From Gordoniibacillus kamchatkensis (lineage in GTDB: Bacteria > Bacillota > Bacilli > Paenibacillales > NBRC-103111): a stretch of 64,000 nucleotides of DNA. This document shows, in pieces, positions 26,577-34,369 of this stretch. The notes under the pieces are model-generated. The model worked only from the letters and a program-made list of their open reading frames with translations, searched no databases and had not been told where the DNA came from. Every line of letters begins with the position of its first letter. Positions within the stretch are counted from its first letter, which is position 1. The stretch lies in contig NZ_JXAK01000021.1 in the NCBI RefSeq assembly GCF_000829455.1, forward strand, positions 35,077 to 99,076, given 5' to 3'. Position numbers and translations under genes: made by a program.

Positions 26577-27353
26577 TTAGCGGCAGATTACCGTTTCCCC
26601 CGTGAGATAATCGGAAAGAGGACTCGCTAGGAACAATACGATTTTGGCCATGTCTTCAGGCTGGGCTATTTGCTGTAGGCGGGACAGCCCATCCTGGCTT
26701 TCGACTGTGCGGGTAGCCAGGAACCGTCCGGTATACGTCGCGGCAGGAGCGATGCAATTGACATTCACATCGTACGGACGCAGTTGCTCGCTGAGACAAA
26801 GAGTATAATGAGATATGCCTGCTTTAGCCGCCGAATAAATAATTCCGACGCTGGTCGGCATATGAGCCGCCGAAGAACCGACATTGACGATCTTTCCGGA
26901 GCGGCGTTCCCGCATGTGAGCGCCTACAAATTTGCACATATACATCACATTCAGCAGGTTGCGGTTCACCACCGCCTTGATGTCTTCGATTTTGATATCG
27001 ATCGCATCGTTCGGATCCGGACGCGGCGTATTCGCACCGATATCGCCGCCGGCATTGTTGACCAGAATATCGATGCGGCCAAATTGCCCGATAGCTTGCT
27101 GCACGAAAGATTCCACTTGCTCCGGAACGGTTAGGTCGCAGGTCAGAAATGCGGACCGCCGTCCCAAAGCCCGAATTTCCTCGGCTACCGCTTCACCCGA
27201 AGCGGCTTCACCGAATTGAGCGGCTGCGGACGAATTCACATCGTGAATAATAACGTCCGCCCCGGCCTGGGCCAGATGCAGGGCGTAATGGCGGCCCAAT
27301 CCTCGGCTGGAACCCGTCACCAGCGCTACTTTACCTGTCAAGTTGATAGTCAT
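26577..27353 (-). CDS. SDR-family NAD(P)-dependent oxidoreductase
   Basis: A classical short-chain dehydrogenase of about 258 residues with the cofactor motif TGSSRGLG, NNAGG, and the catalytic Ser followed by YSAAK. It ends at SDYLTGETVICR, slightly shorter than usual (families often continue with VDGG). The ATG at 27353 is the third in a row of in-frame starts and was chosen because GAGGAG lies seven bases before it. It is the first gene of the LacI-controlled operon; a LacI operator lies about 125 bases upstream. It probably oxidises a hydroxyl of the imported sugar derivative. Confidence 0.87.
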   Translation of the reverse strand: MTINLTGKVALVTGSSRGLGRHYALHLAQAGADVIIHDVNSSAAAQFGEAASGEAVAEEIRALGRRSAFLTCDLTVPEQVESFVQQAIGQFGRIDILVNNAGGDIGANTPRPDPNDAIDIKIEDIKAVVNRNLLNVMYMCKFVGAHMRERRSGKIVNVGSSAAHMPTSVGIIYSAAKAGISHYTLCLSEQLRPYDVNVNCIAPAATYTGRFLATRTVESQDGLSRLQQIAQPEDMAKIVLFLASPLSDYLTGETVICR

Positions 27354-27478
27354 ACCCATTCTCCTCATCTGTGTGATGTATATCAGTCATTCGGAACCCA
27401 GGCATGCTGGTCACATGTGAGTCCGATTGCCTTCAACAATGACAGAACCTCTCCACCGAACTGCACGCACCGATTACG

Positions 27479-27492
27479 ATGAAACGTTTCAT
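27479..27492. promoter_or_regulatory. LacI-family operator upstream of the SDR operon
   Basis: ATGAAACGTTTCAT, a perfect 14-base palindrome identical to the one at the LacI promoter (28569-28582). It lies in the 158 bases between the LacI stop and the SDR start, the right place to control the SDR-to-ROK operon. The central CG and flanking TGAAA are typical of LacI/GalR operators. Confidence 0.8.
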
Positions 27493-27511
27493 TTCGTCTG
27501 CAAAAAAAAAA

Positions 27512-28534
27512 TCAAGACTCGTTGGACGCATTTACATATCCCGATGATTCTCTCACCTTCAGTTCGGGGGTATACAAAATATGGGATACTCCTTCGTCAG
27601 CTTCCTGATTCAAGCGTTTAAGCACCAGCTCCGCGGCCTTTCGCCCGATCGTTAACGGAGATTGGCTGACGGAGGTAACCGATGGCGTAATGAGATTCCA
27701 GTTATATTCAAGCTCGCCGAACGAAACTACGGATATGTCAAAAGGTATGCGAACGTTTCGGTTTCGGCATGCCTTCAAAATTCCGGCAGTCATATTGTTG
27801 TTCGCCGATAGCAATGCCGTGGGAGGGTCTTTCAGATCCAAAAAATAATGGGCTGCGGAAATTCCACCCTCATAGGTAAACAGGCCGGTATATTGCAGTT
27901 CGGGAGGAAGAGCGATTCCGTAATCCGAGAACGCTTTAACAACCCCTTCATGGCGGATTTGTCCGTGAACGGTATTTGGATCTCCGTGCACAACGCCGAT
28001 TCTGCGGTGCCCTAGTTCATGCAAATGGCGGACCAGCAGTTCCATGCCGTACAAGTTGTTGTCCGCGACTATATCGACGGGAAGCGAAACGACTGGACGG
28101 TCGACCAGAACAACGGGAATATGATTGATGATCGCCCGTATTTCATCGTTTGCCTTGCCGGTCGTGCAGACAATAAGCCCTTCGACCCTTTTTTCGTAAA
28201 GCATTTTCAAATTCTTTTTTTCAATTTCCGAATTTTCTTTCGTGGAGCTGATCAGCAGCTGATAGCCGTGCTGATACATTACCTCTTCAATTCCTTTAGC
28301 CAACGTCATTTGAAACGGATTGGTAATATCGGCCAAAAGGACAGCCAGCGTGTGAGTATTCGCGGATTTCAAGCTTCTTGCTACCGCATTCGGATGATAA
28401 TTCAACCTCTTGACCGCATCCCAGACTTTCATTTGCAAATCCGGTTTCACATTGCCTTCGTTGTTGATGACCTTGGAAGCGGTACCAAGGGATACTCCAG
28501 CCATTTTCGCAACATCTTTCAGTGTAGGCTTCAT
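27512..28534 (-). CDS. LacI/GalR-family transcriptional regulator
   Basis: A regulator of about 340 residues. An N-terminal helix-turn-helix (TLKDVAKMAGVSLGTASKVI) and hinge helix (YHPNAVARSLK) are followed by a periplasmic-binding-protein-like effector domain (TLAVLLADITNPF, VDRPVVSLPVDIV, GHRRIGVVHGDP). An upstream ATG at 28582 lies inside the operator palindrome, so I place the start at 28534 (MKPTLKDV). A sigma-A promoter with the operator just downstream implies autoregulation, and the same operator in front of the SDR operon makes that operon its target. The effector is unknown. Confidence 0.92.
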   Translation of the reverse strand: MKPTLKDVAKMAGVSLGTASKVINNEGNVKPDLQMKVWDAVKRLNYHPNAVARSLKSANTHTLAVLLADITNPFQMTLAKGIEEVMYQHGYQLLISSTKENSEIEKKNLKMLYEKRVEGLIVCTTGKANDEIRAIINHIPVVLVDRPVVSLPVDIVADNNLYGMELLVRHLHELGHRRIGVVHGDPNTVHGQIRHEGVVKAFSDYGIALPPELQYTGLFTYEGGISAAHYFLDLKDPPTALLSANNNMTAGILKACRNRNVRIPFDISVVSFGELEYNWNLITPSVTSVSQSPLTIGRKAAELVLKRLNQEADEGVSHILYTPELKVRESSGYVNASNES

Positions 28535-28568
28535 TACACGTACTACCCCATCTTCCTGCACATCGTAA

Positions 28569-28616
28569 ATGAAACGTTTCATTCATTATATTATGTTGGA
28601 ATAATGGAACTGTCAA
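28569..28616 (-). promoter_or_regulatory. Sigma-A promoter and operator of the LacI gene
   Basis: On the minus strand TTGACA (28611-28616) and TAATAT (28588-28593) are spaced by exactly 17 bases. ATGAAACGTTTCAT (28569-28582) lies immediately downstream, where a bound repressor would block initiation. Confidence 0.85.
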
Positions 28617-28628
28617 CCATTTTATTTT

Positions 28629-29837
28629 TCAATCGCCGACAATATCCAACAATTTTTCGAATGAAATCGCCTCTCCTCTGTTCCGCTCGTGAAGAGCCCG
28701 GTAATATCGGCTCACCCGAAGCAAGAAGGCATCGCTCGTTGCCAAGCCGCTGATTTTACAAAGCCCCTCCTCTACTCCGTACTTGTTCAAAAGATCATGC
28801 AAGTCGGATTCATCCGGCCCGCGATAATGCAATGCGGCGGCAGCTGCAAGGGCGAGTGCTGCGCAGTCCCCGCCGGCTTCTTCGATGATCTTGGCCGGTG
28901 CAATGAGACGTTCCTTCGGGCCGAGCTTTCTCGGCACATCTCTTGCGTTGCGTGAAATATCATCTCGGATGCTCGGATCCTGGAATTTTCGCAAAGCTCT
29001 TCGGGCAAAATCCTCTTGGCTCCGCAAAGGCAAATTCATCTTCGCCGATAACGCCCGGTTAAGCGGTTCGAGCACCTGTTCCAACACCGTGCAAATATCC
29101 GGATCGGCAGCGGCATCCGCATACATCTCATAGCCTTTTAAAGCTCCCAAATAAGCAATACATGCACTTAAGCAGTTGTAGGTGTAAATTTTTCGCTGCA
29201 GCAGCTCGCGAAAACGGGGTTCGGGAACCATGCCAGGGAGCCTGTACGCTTCGGGCAGCACATGGCTGTCGTACGGCAGCTCGTCGTAGCTTTCCGATTG
29301 AATGTCCAGCCGGGTGCCGGGCATTTCCACGCTTGAGCAAAAGATAGCCGCTTCGGCAACAATTAAAATCTCAGGGTTGCCGCCCGCTGCTGTCCATGCA
29401 TCCATAAGCGCCTTTCCTGGATTTACTCCATTCTCGCATGTCACGACATACACCGGCCTACGCTTATGCAATTCCGATCTTCGCTTCATAGCTTCAAGCA
29501 GGGGTACAGCCAGGTTGATCAAATTGCTCTCGCCGACAGCCGTAAAAATGAGATCCGCATCGGCCATCCAATCGATAGCAAGATCAGATCCGGCCATGGC
29601 TGCGCGGACCCCGTCTATGCGGATCGGACCGCGTCCGCCGCCGAAAAAATGAATCGTATAACCCCTATCTTCGTTTATCATTTTCACCAACTCTTCGGAG
29701 CTGTCGATAAAAGCCAGCTCGGCATTTCCCTGTTTCGCGAAGCGCGCCACAAAGCCCCTCCCTGTTTTTCCTGCTCCGACGATGGCAACCTTGATCTTGT
29801 CTTTCATGCTTAATTTGTGTGACTGTGCGGCGTTCAA
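28629..29837 (-). CDS. Mannitol-1-phosphate dehydrogenase-like oxidoreductase (second copy)
   Basis: A protein of about 402 residues with an N-terminal Rossmann motif (VAIVGAGKTGRGFVARF) and the polyol-dehydrogenase C-terminal domain (KIYTYNCLSACIAYLG, NARDVPRKLGPKERLIAPA). Such enzymes oxidise alditols, alditol phosphates or hexuronate-derived acids with NAD(P). The TTG at 29837 overlaps the stop of the sister gene and has AAAGGGG eight bases upstream; the ATG of MKDKIK at 29807 is an alternative. It is only moderately similar to its neighbour, so the two probably act on different substrates or form a heteromer. Confidence 0.8.
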   Translation of the reverse strand: MNAAQSHKLSMKDKIKVAIVGAGKTGRGFVARFAKQGNAELAFIDSSEELVKMINEDRGYTIHFFGGGRGPIRIDGVRAAMAGSDLAIDWMADADLIFTAVGESNLINLAVPLLEAMKRRSELHKRRPVYVVTCENGVNPGKALMDAWTAAGGNPEILIVAEAAIFCSSVEMPGTRLDIQSESYDELPYDSHVLPEAYRLPGMVPEPRFRELLQRKIYTYNCLSACIAYLGALKGYEMYADAAADPDICTVLEQVLEPLNRALSAKMNLPLRSQEDFARRALRKFQDPSIRDDISRNARDVPRKLGPKERLIAPAKIIEEAGGDCAALALAAAAALHYRGPDESDLHDLLNKYGVEEGLCKISGLATSDAFLLRVSRYYRALHERNRGEAISFEKLLDIVGD

Positions 29838-31012
29838 GAGATCCACCCCTTTCGTTTCAATTCGAACACCTTGTCTTTGATTAAGAGAGCCAACCTTTCA
29901 TCTTCTGCAATGCGACAAACCGACGCCAAAATCCAATCGATTCCTTTTTCTTCACGAAGCGACTTCAACTGTTTGGCGCTCGGGTCTTGGGGGTGATCGT
30001 AGTACAACGCTGCGGCTATTGCAGTGGCCACCCCCTCCGGTTCCCCCCCGTATTCCTGAACGAGTCTTGCGGAGCCTACGAGCCTGTCATCCGGTCCCAG
30101 CTTGCGAATCGGATCCCTCGCATTGCGTTCGACAAAATCGACGATACCCGGGTCCTGAAGCTTTTTGCGCGAAGAAAGAGCAAACGCCTTCTGCTCCTGC
30201 GGCAAAATGCCGTATTTGCGAACAAGTGCCTCCCCCGTTTCCCGATACACTCCATCCAGCACCTTCACGATCTCCGGATCGATTGCTGCGTCATATAACG
30301 ATTCGTGGCCGCGTAAATAGCCCAGGTAGGATACAGTACCGTTGGCTGCGTTATATGTATAAAACTTCCGTTCGAGAAAGCCGGCAAATTGATCGATATA
30401 GCGGATTCCTTCAATCCGCGCAGGCTCGCCGGGTAGCGCTTCGCGGTCCACCGGCAATTCCCAATAATCCGAAACCCTCACACAAAGCGGATCGCCGTTA
30501 AGCATCGATTCCGTCGGCTCCACGCCTGAACGCATAACCGCCGATTCGGCGATTCCTACCCACCGGTCAAACGCTTCTGTACAAACACCCGGCAATCGGT
30601 TGCGGATTTCCTGCCGAAGCAAGTCCGCCGGCTTTTTCCAATTTTCACATACGATCATATGGATAGGACTGTCGACCTTGTATTCCATGCACCGAATGAC
30701 AAAAGCTTCCGCGAGCGCCTCCGCAAGAGAAGCCAGGTTTTTGCCGCCTACCGAAATAAAGGCGATATCGGCTGCAGACCATTCGCGGGCGACGGCATGA
30801 ACATCGGACAGCTCGGTGGCGTCGAAATCTTGGATAAGACCGTTGCGTTCAGGATTGCCCATAACATAAACGCGGTAATTCTTCCGTTCTTTTAACAAAG
30901 AGACAAGCTGAGTATTGACATCCACAAAGACAAAAGGAATACGATTTAAATAAAGCAAGTGGCCGATAAAGCCACGGGCAATTTTACCTGCCCCGAATAC
31001 GATTGCTTTCAT
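29834..31012 (-). CDS. Mannitol-1-phosphate dehydrogenase-like oxidoreductase (first copy)
   Basis: A 392-residue protein beginning MKAIVFGAGKIARGFIGHLL, very like MtlD, with KFYTYNAANGTVSYLGYLRG and NARDPIRKLGPDDRLVGSARL in the C-terminal catalytic domain. MtlD converts mannitol-1-phosphate to fructose-6-phosphate; here the substrate is probably another alditol or its phosphate, since no mannitol PTS is present. The ATG overlaps the stop of the FGGY kinase by four bases, so the two are coupled. Confidence 0.82.
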   Translation of the reverse strand: MKAIVFGAGKIARGFIGHLLYLNRIPFVFVDVNTQLVSLLKERKNYRVYVMGNPERNGLIQDFDATELSDVHAVAREWSAADIAFISVGGKNLASLAEALAEAFVIRCMEYKVDSPIHMIVCENWKKPADLLRQEIRNRLPGVCTEAFDRWVGIAESAVMRSGVEPTESMLNGDPLCVRVSDYWELPVDREALPGEPARIEGIRYIDQFAGFLERKFYTYNAANGTVSYLGYLRGHESLYDAAIDPEIVKVLDGVYRETGEALVRKYGILPQEQKAFALSSRKKLQDPGIVDFVERNARDPIRKLGPDDRLVGSARLVQEYGGEPEGVATAIAAALYYDHPQDPSAKQLKSLREEKGIDWILASVCRIAEDERLALLIKDKVFELKRKGWIS

Positions 31013-32541
31013 GGACGAACCCCACCCTCTTGCAAAGGTTTCAGCCGGGACGTTTTCTCGAAAAGCGGTTCCAAAGTATGATACAGCTCCTCAAAATAAG
31101 GGTAGCGATCCTCGTAAAACCGCCGAATCGGCTCGACCGGATCGCAGATATCCTTGACACGAGTCATCTCTGCCGCAGCTTGCTCGAGAGTAGCATACGC
31201 GCCTGTGCCGTAGGCAGCAAGCATCGCTGCCCCCAAACAACCGGCTTCCGACGTTTCAAGCGTTTGCACCGGGACTCCCAAAATGTTCGCTTTCATCCCG
31301 TTCCAAACTTTCATTTTGCTCGCTCCGCCTGCGATCCGGATCGTGCTGGGCCACCGCCCCAGCCGAACGTAAATCGCTTTCAATGCGAACCCGACGCCTT
31401 CGAGTACAGCTCTAGCCATATGAGACCGATCGTGTTTCGGCGACAATCCGAAAAAGACGCCTTTTGCATCGGGGTTCCACCATGGCGATCTCTCGCCTTG
31501 CAAGTAAGGAAGGAACAACAATTGCTCGGATCCCGCCGTGACCGCCGCAGCGGCTTCCATGATCGTTTCATATTCGGATTCATCCGCCCGAGAGCGGAAC
31601 ACTTGGCTCGCAAACCATTGCAAAGCGTACCCTCCGGAAGACGTAACCCCGTATACCAAATCTTTATCGCCTGTAAAAAATATCCGGTTAATGCCAGGTT
31701 CGGCGCCTGCAGCCTCATCATTGCCGGAGACCACGATGCCGATATGCTCGGACGTACCGGTCATATCGAATCCTATCGTTTCCTCGGATCCCAATAAACC
31801 GAGAACGGCGGCGTTCAGATCGTTCCACCCCAGTACGACGGGCAAAGATACGGGAAGGCGCAGAGCCTCGGCCGCATGAGGAAGCAGCTGGCCGACTACT
31901 TCCCACGGCTCCCCCGACGGCGGTACGATGCGGGGACTTACGCCGGCCCACTCCAATAAAGGCAAGCAAGCTTTTTTCGTTTGCTGATGCACGATGCCTC
32001 GCAGACTGGAAACGTCCGTTTTCCACTGCCCCGTCATTTTCCACAGCACCCAATCTTTCGGCTGCACGATGTAATTGGCCCGCTCTATGATCCCCGGCCG
32101 ATAACGGTTGAACCATTTCAATTTTGGAACCGGCCAGGAAGCACCGGCAGGCAGGGTGGCGCCAAGCAGCCGTCGAAGCTCCGTCGGCGAAAAGGCCCTC
32201 TTCATTTCCGCAGCTTCAGTACTGGCTCGCCGGTCCATCCAACTGACAATACGGGTCAAAGGCCTATGATCGCCATCGACAAAAAAATGGGAGCTTATTT
32301 GCGAGCTGATGGATAAAGCGGCCAATTTCGAACGCTGTTCCGGACTTAACCGCAGCCGGACAACAGCGTCGCAAACTGCTTGCCAAATCTCATGCGGATC
32401 TTGTTCCGCCGCTCCGATCGGTCCGGAACGATATATCGGGTATCCGCTTGAAGCGGCAGCCGCTTCTCGTCCTTTTTCATCGAACAGAATGGCTTTGCAC
32501 GATGAAGTTCCGATATCGATCCCCAAAAAGAATGCTTCCAT
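31009..32541 (-). CDS. FGGY-family carbohydrate kinase
   Basis: A kinase of 510 residues with the N-terminal ATPase-fold segment LGIDIGTSSCKAILFDEKG, the substrate aspartate in SWMDRRA, GWNDLNAAVLG, FLPYLQGERSPWWNPDAKG and a C-terminal GGASK adenosine motif. This layout is close to xylulokinase and gluconate kinase. It likely phosphorylates an alditol, ketose or aldonate before the dehydrogenases encoded just downstream. The ATG at 32541 overlaps the last base of the regulator's stop codon. Confidence 0.88.
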   Translation of the reverse strand: MEAFFLGIDIGTSSCKAILFDEKGREAAAASSGYPIYRSGPIGAAEQDPHEIWQAVCDAVVRLRLSPEQRSKLAALSISSQISSHFFVDGDHRPLTRIVSWMDRRASTEAAEMKRAFSPTELRRLLGATLPAGASWPVPKLKWFNRYRPGIIERANYIVQPKDWVLWKMTGQWKTDVSSLRGIVHQQTKKACLPLLEWAGVSPRIVPPSGEPWEVVGQLLPHAAEALRLPVSLPVVLGWNDLNAAVLGLLGSEETIGFDMTGTSEHIGIVVSGNDEAAGAEPGINRIFFTGDKDLVYGVTSSGGYALQWFASQVFRSRADESEYETIMEAAAAVTAGSEQLLFLPYLQGERSPWWNPDAKGVFFGLSPKHDRSHMARAVLEGVGFALKAIYVRLGRWPSTIRIAGGASKMKVWNGMKANILGVPVQTLETSEAGCLGAAMLAAYGTGAYATLEQAAAEMTRVKDICDPVEPIRRFYEDRYPYFEELYHTLEPLFEKTSRLKPLQEGGVRP

Positions 32542-33281
32542 CAACGATCACCCGGTTTGACGGCACCTGAATCGCGCAAATTCCGTTCGGTTTCCTCCAA
32601 ATGCAGCCGCATCGCTTCGCGCGCCCCTTTCCGATCTTTGTTCGCAATGGCCTGTAAAATGTTTTTATGGGCTTCTAGCGCTAGTCGTGTAGGCCCGATA
32701 CCGCGATAAGACAACTTGCGGCTTTCCACCATATACTCATTAAGGGATGCCAGCACCATCTCGAAAGCAGGTTGTCTGGCGGCGGCGAAAAGCGCGGCAT
32801 GAAAAGCGACATCGGCATTGACATACCCCGTTTCGTCTTCCAAATGGTTCTCCATGTGCACAATCGCTTGCTCCATCTTTTTTGCATCTTCTGCATCCGC
32901 TCTCTCCGCCGCCAAAGCAGCCGCTTCCACCTCAATCGCTTTGCGCAGTTCTAGCACATCGAGAACGGAGACGCCTTTACGGCGAAACGTCAAAGCAACC
33001 GATTCGGTGATTTGTTCATGTGACGGAGGCCGAATCACGATCCGCTTTCCATGTTTGACATCCAGTACACCCTTCGAAGCCAAAATTTGCGTAGCTTCCC
33101 GGATCACGGTTCTGCTAACGCCAAGCCATTCGCATAACTTGCCTTGGGATGGAAACGGTTGATCCTGGCGCAACCTTCCTTCACAAATCGCATCCAAAAT
33201 ATGGTGAGCCGTTTGTTCCGCCAAAGAAGCTGCTTTGAGAAAATAAGTATTCTGCATAGACTCATGGCCATCCGGATTCAT
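32541..33281 (-). CDS. FadR/GntR-family transcriptional regulator
   Basis: A 246-residue regulator. A GntR winged helix lies at about 25-90 (PFPSQGKLCEWLGVSRTVIR) and an all-helical FCD ligand domain at 100-240 with the metal-ligand histidines in NADVAFHAALFAAA, MVESRKLSY and EAHKNILQAI. FCD regulators respond to sugar acids or other carboxylates, which suits the kinase and dehydrogenase genes that follow in overlap. GGAGG precedes the ATG at nine bases. An AT-rich palindromic stretch overlapping the promoter is the probable autoregulatory site. Confidence 0.9.
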   Translation of the reverse strand: MNPDGHESMQNTYFLKAASLAEQTAHHILDAICEGRLRQDQPFPSQGKLCEWLGVSRTVIREATQILASKGVLDVKHGKRIVIRPPSHEQITESVALTFRRKGVSVLDVLELRKAIEVEAAALAAERADAEDAKKMEQAIVHMENHLEDETGYVNADVAFHAALFAAARQPAFEMVLASLNEYMVESRKLSYRGIGPTRLALEAHKNILQAIANKDRKGAREAMRLHLEETERNLRDSGAVKPGDR

Positions 33282-33299
33282 ACACGCAGCCTCCTATTT

Positions 33300-33348
33300 C
33301 GTTAACTTGTAATATAAGATTATAATAATATAATATTATCATATGAGG
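33300..33348 (-). promoter_or_regulatory. Promoter and likely operator of the FadR-kinase operon
   Basis: On the minus strand TTGACT is followed after 17 bases by TTATAT. The region between the promoter and the start codon consists of overlapping AT-rich inverted repeats (around ATAATATTATATTATTATAA), as expected for a GntR-family operator. Confidence 0.6.
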
Positions 33349-33352
33349 CAAG

Positions 33353-33760
33353 TCAACAGTTCTCTAACAGCCGGATGTGAAACACAATTAAGCCGGAATG
33401 GGATACTCCGTTCCGGCTTGGTTTGCAGCAGTCTCTATGAACGTTTAATAGCTGATCTCTGATACTACTTTGTACAATTTTCATAATGATTCCCTCAGGC
33501 TGCAGAGTGCCGTACGCATAATACATTCTGATACGGACAAAGCGCTGGTCTTGAAGAGCTTCGGTCATGATTTTTGCGATAATGCTTGTTTCCTATCTAT
33601 ATTCCCTCATTAAGAACATTCGTTCCCTCATTATAAATGTTCATGGTCATCTCATAACGATTCATATACGTCATCCAACAAACTAAACCGGGGAGCCACT
33701 AGCGCTCCCCGTTAGTCGAATAAATGTTAATCCCCATAACTTCCACATTTGGGATACTAT
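33353..33760. other. Gene-less stretch with two strong hairpins
   Basis: Between the FadR promoter and the truncated sigK gene I see no convincing gene. Two hairpins stand out: AAGCCGGAA / TTCCGGCTT (33390-33419) and CGGGGAGC / GCTCCCCG (33689-33711). The second lies 50 bases beyond the sigK stop and may terminate it. A weak inverted pair GAACATT / AATGTTC lies near 33615-33645. A minus-strand frame over 33353-33568 has no family resemblance or ribosome site and was not called. Confidence 0.5.
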
Positions 33761-34285
33761 TTACCGCTTCGACTTATAAAACTCATGATACAGCTTCATC
33801 AGCGCCCGCTTCTCAATACGCGACACGTAACTTCGGCTGATGCCCAATTCCCTCGCGATCTCCCGCTGCGTCCGCTCCTCGCCGCCGGCCTCGAGCCCGA
33901 AGCGGCCCACCACCACTTCCCGCTCCCGCTCGTCGAGGATGTCGAGGTTCTTATAGATCTTCGACCGTTCGATCTTGAGCTGCACCTTATCCACGACATC
34001 GTCGGCTTCCGAGCCGAGGATGTCGATTAACGTTATTTCATTCCCTTTCTTATCGGTTCCGATCGGGTCGTGCAGCGACACGTCTTTGCGCGTTTTTTTG
34101 AGCGAGCGTAGGTGCATCAAGATCTCGTTCTCAATACAGCGTGCCGCGAACGTGGCGAGCTTGGTGCCCTTATCCGGACTGAACGACTCGATCGCCTTGA
34201 TCAGTCCGATCGTACCGATCGAGATCAAGTCCTCCATGTCCTCGCCGGTGTTGTCGAACTTTTTGACAATGTGAACAAGAACCGA
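33761..34285 (-). pseudogene. sigK: RNA polymerase sporulation sigma factor SigK, 5'-truncated copy
   Basis: The reading frame is open from about 34282 and encodes [20 protein letters not shown], then [20 protein letters not shown], the segment [19 protein letters not shown], region 4 with [20 protein letters not shown] and the end FYKSKR. Full sigma-K has about 70 more residues at its N-terminus, including the pro-sequence and part of region 2 that binds core polymerase. No ribosome site precedes the internal ATG at 34237. The frame is otherwise undamaged, so truncation is recent or the piece is selected. It lies just after the terminator of the GH18 gene. A functional factor from this copy alone is unlikely. 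Confidence 0.85.
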
Positions 34286-34302
34286 TGTAAGTTATAAGAA
34301 TC

Positions 34303-34338
34303 AAAAAAAAGAGAGGACAGCATTCAATTACTGACCTC
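34303..34338 (-). terminator. Terminator of the glucan/chitin operon
   Basis: GAGGtCAG / CTGtCCTC pairs around a ten-base loop with one T-T mismatch, followed on the minus strand by TCTTTTTTTT. It ends transcription after the GH18 gene; the truncated sigK begins about 20 bases further. Confidence 0.8.
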
Positions 34339-34369
34339 TTAATTCGTACTGCTTTTATTGTTTGATCCA

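Noticed and set aside
33353..33568. A 71-codon minus-strand frame left of the FadR promoter
   Set aside because: No ribosome site, it overlaps a strong hairpin, and its sequence resembles no family.
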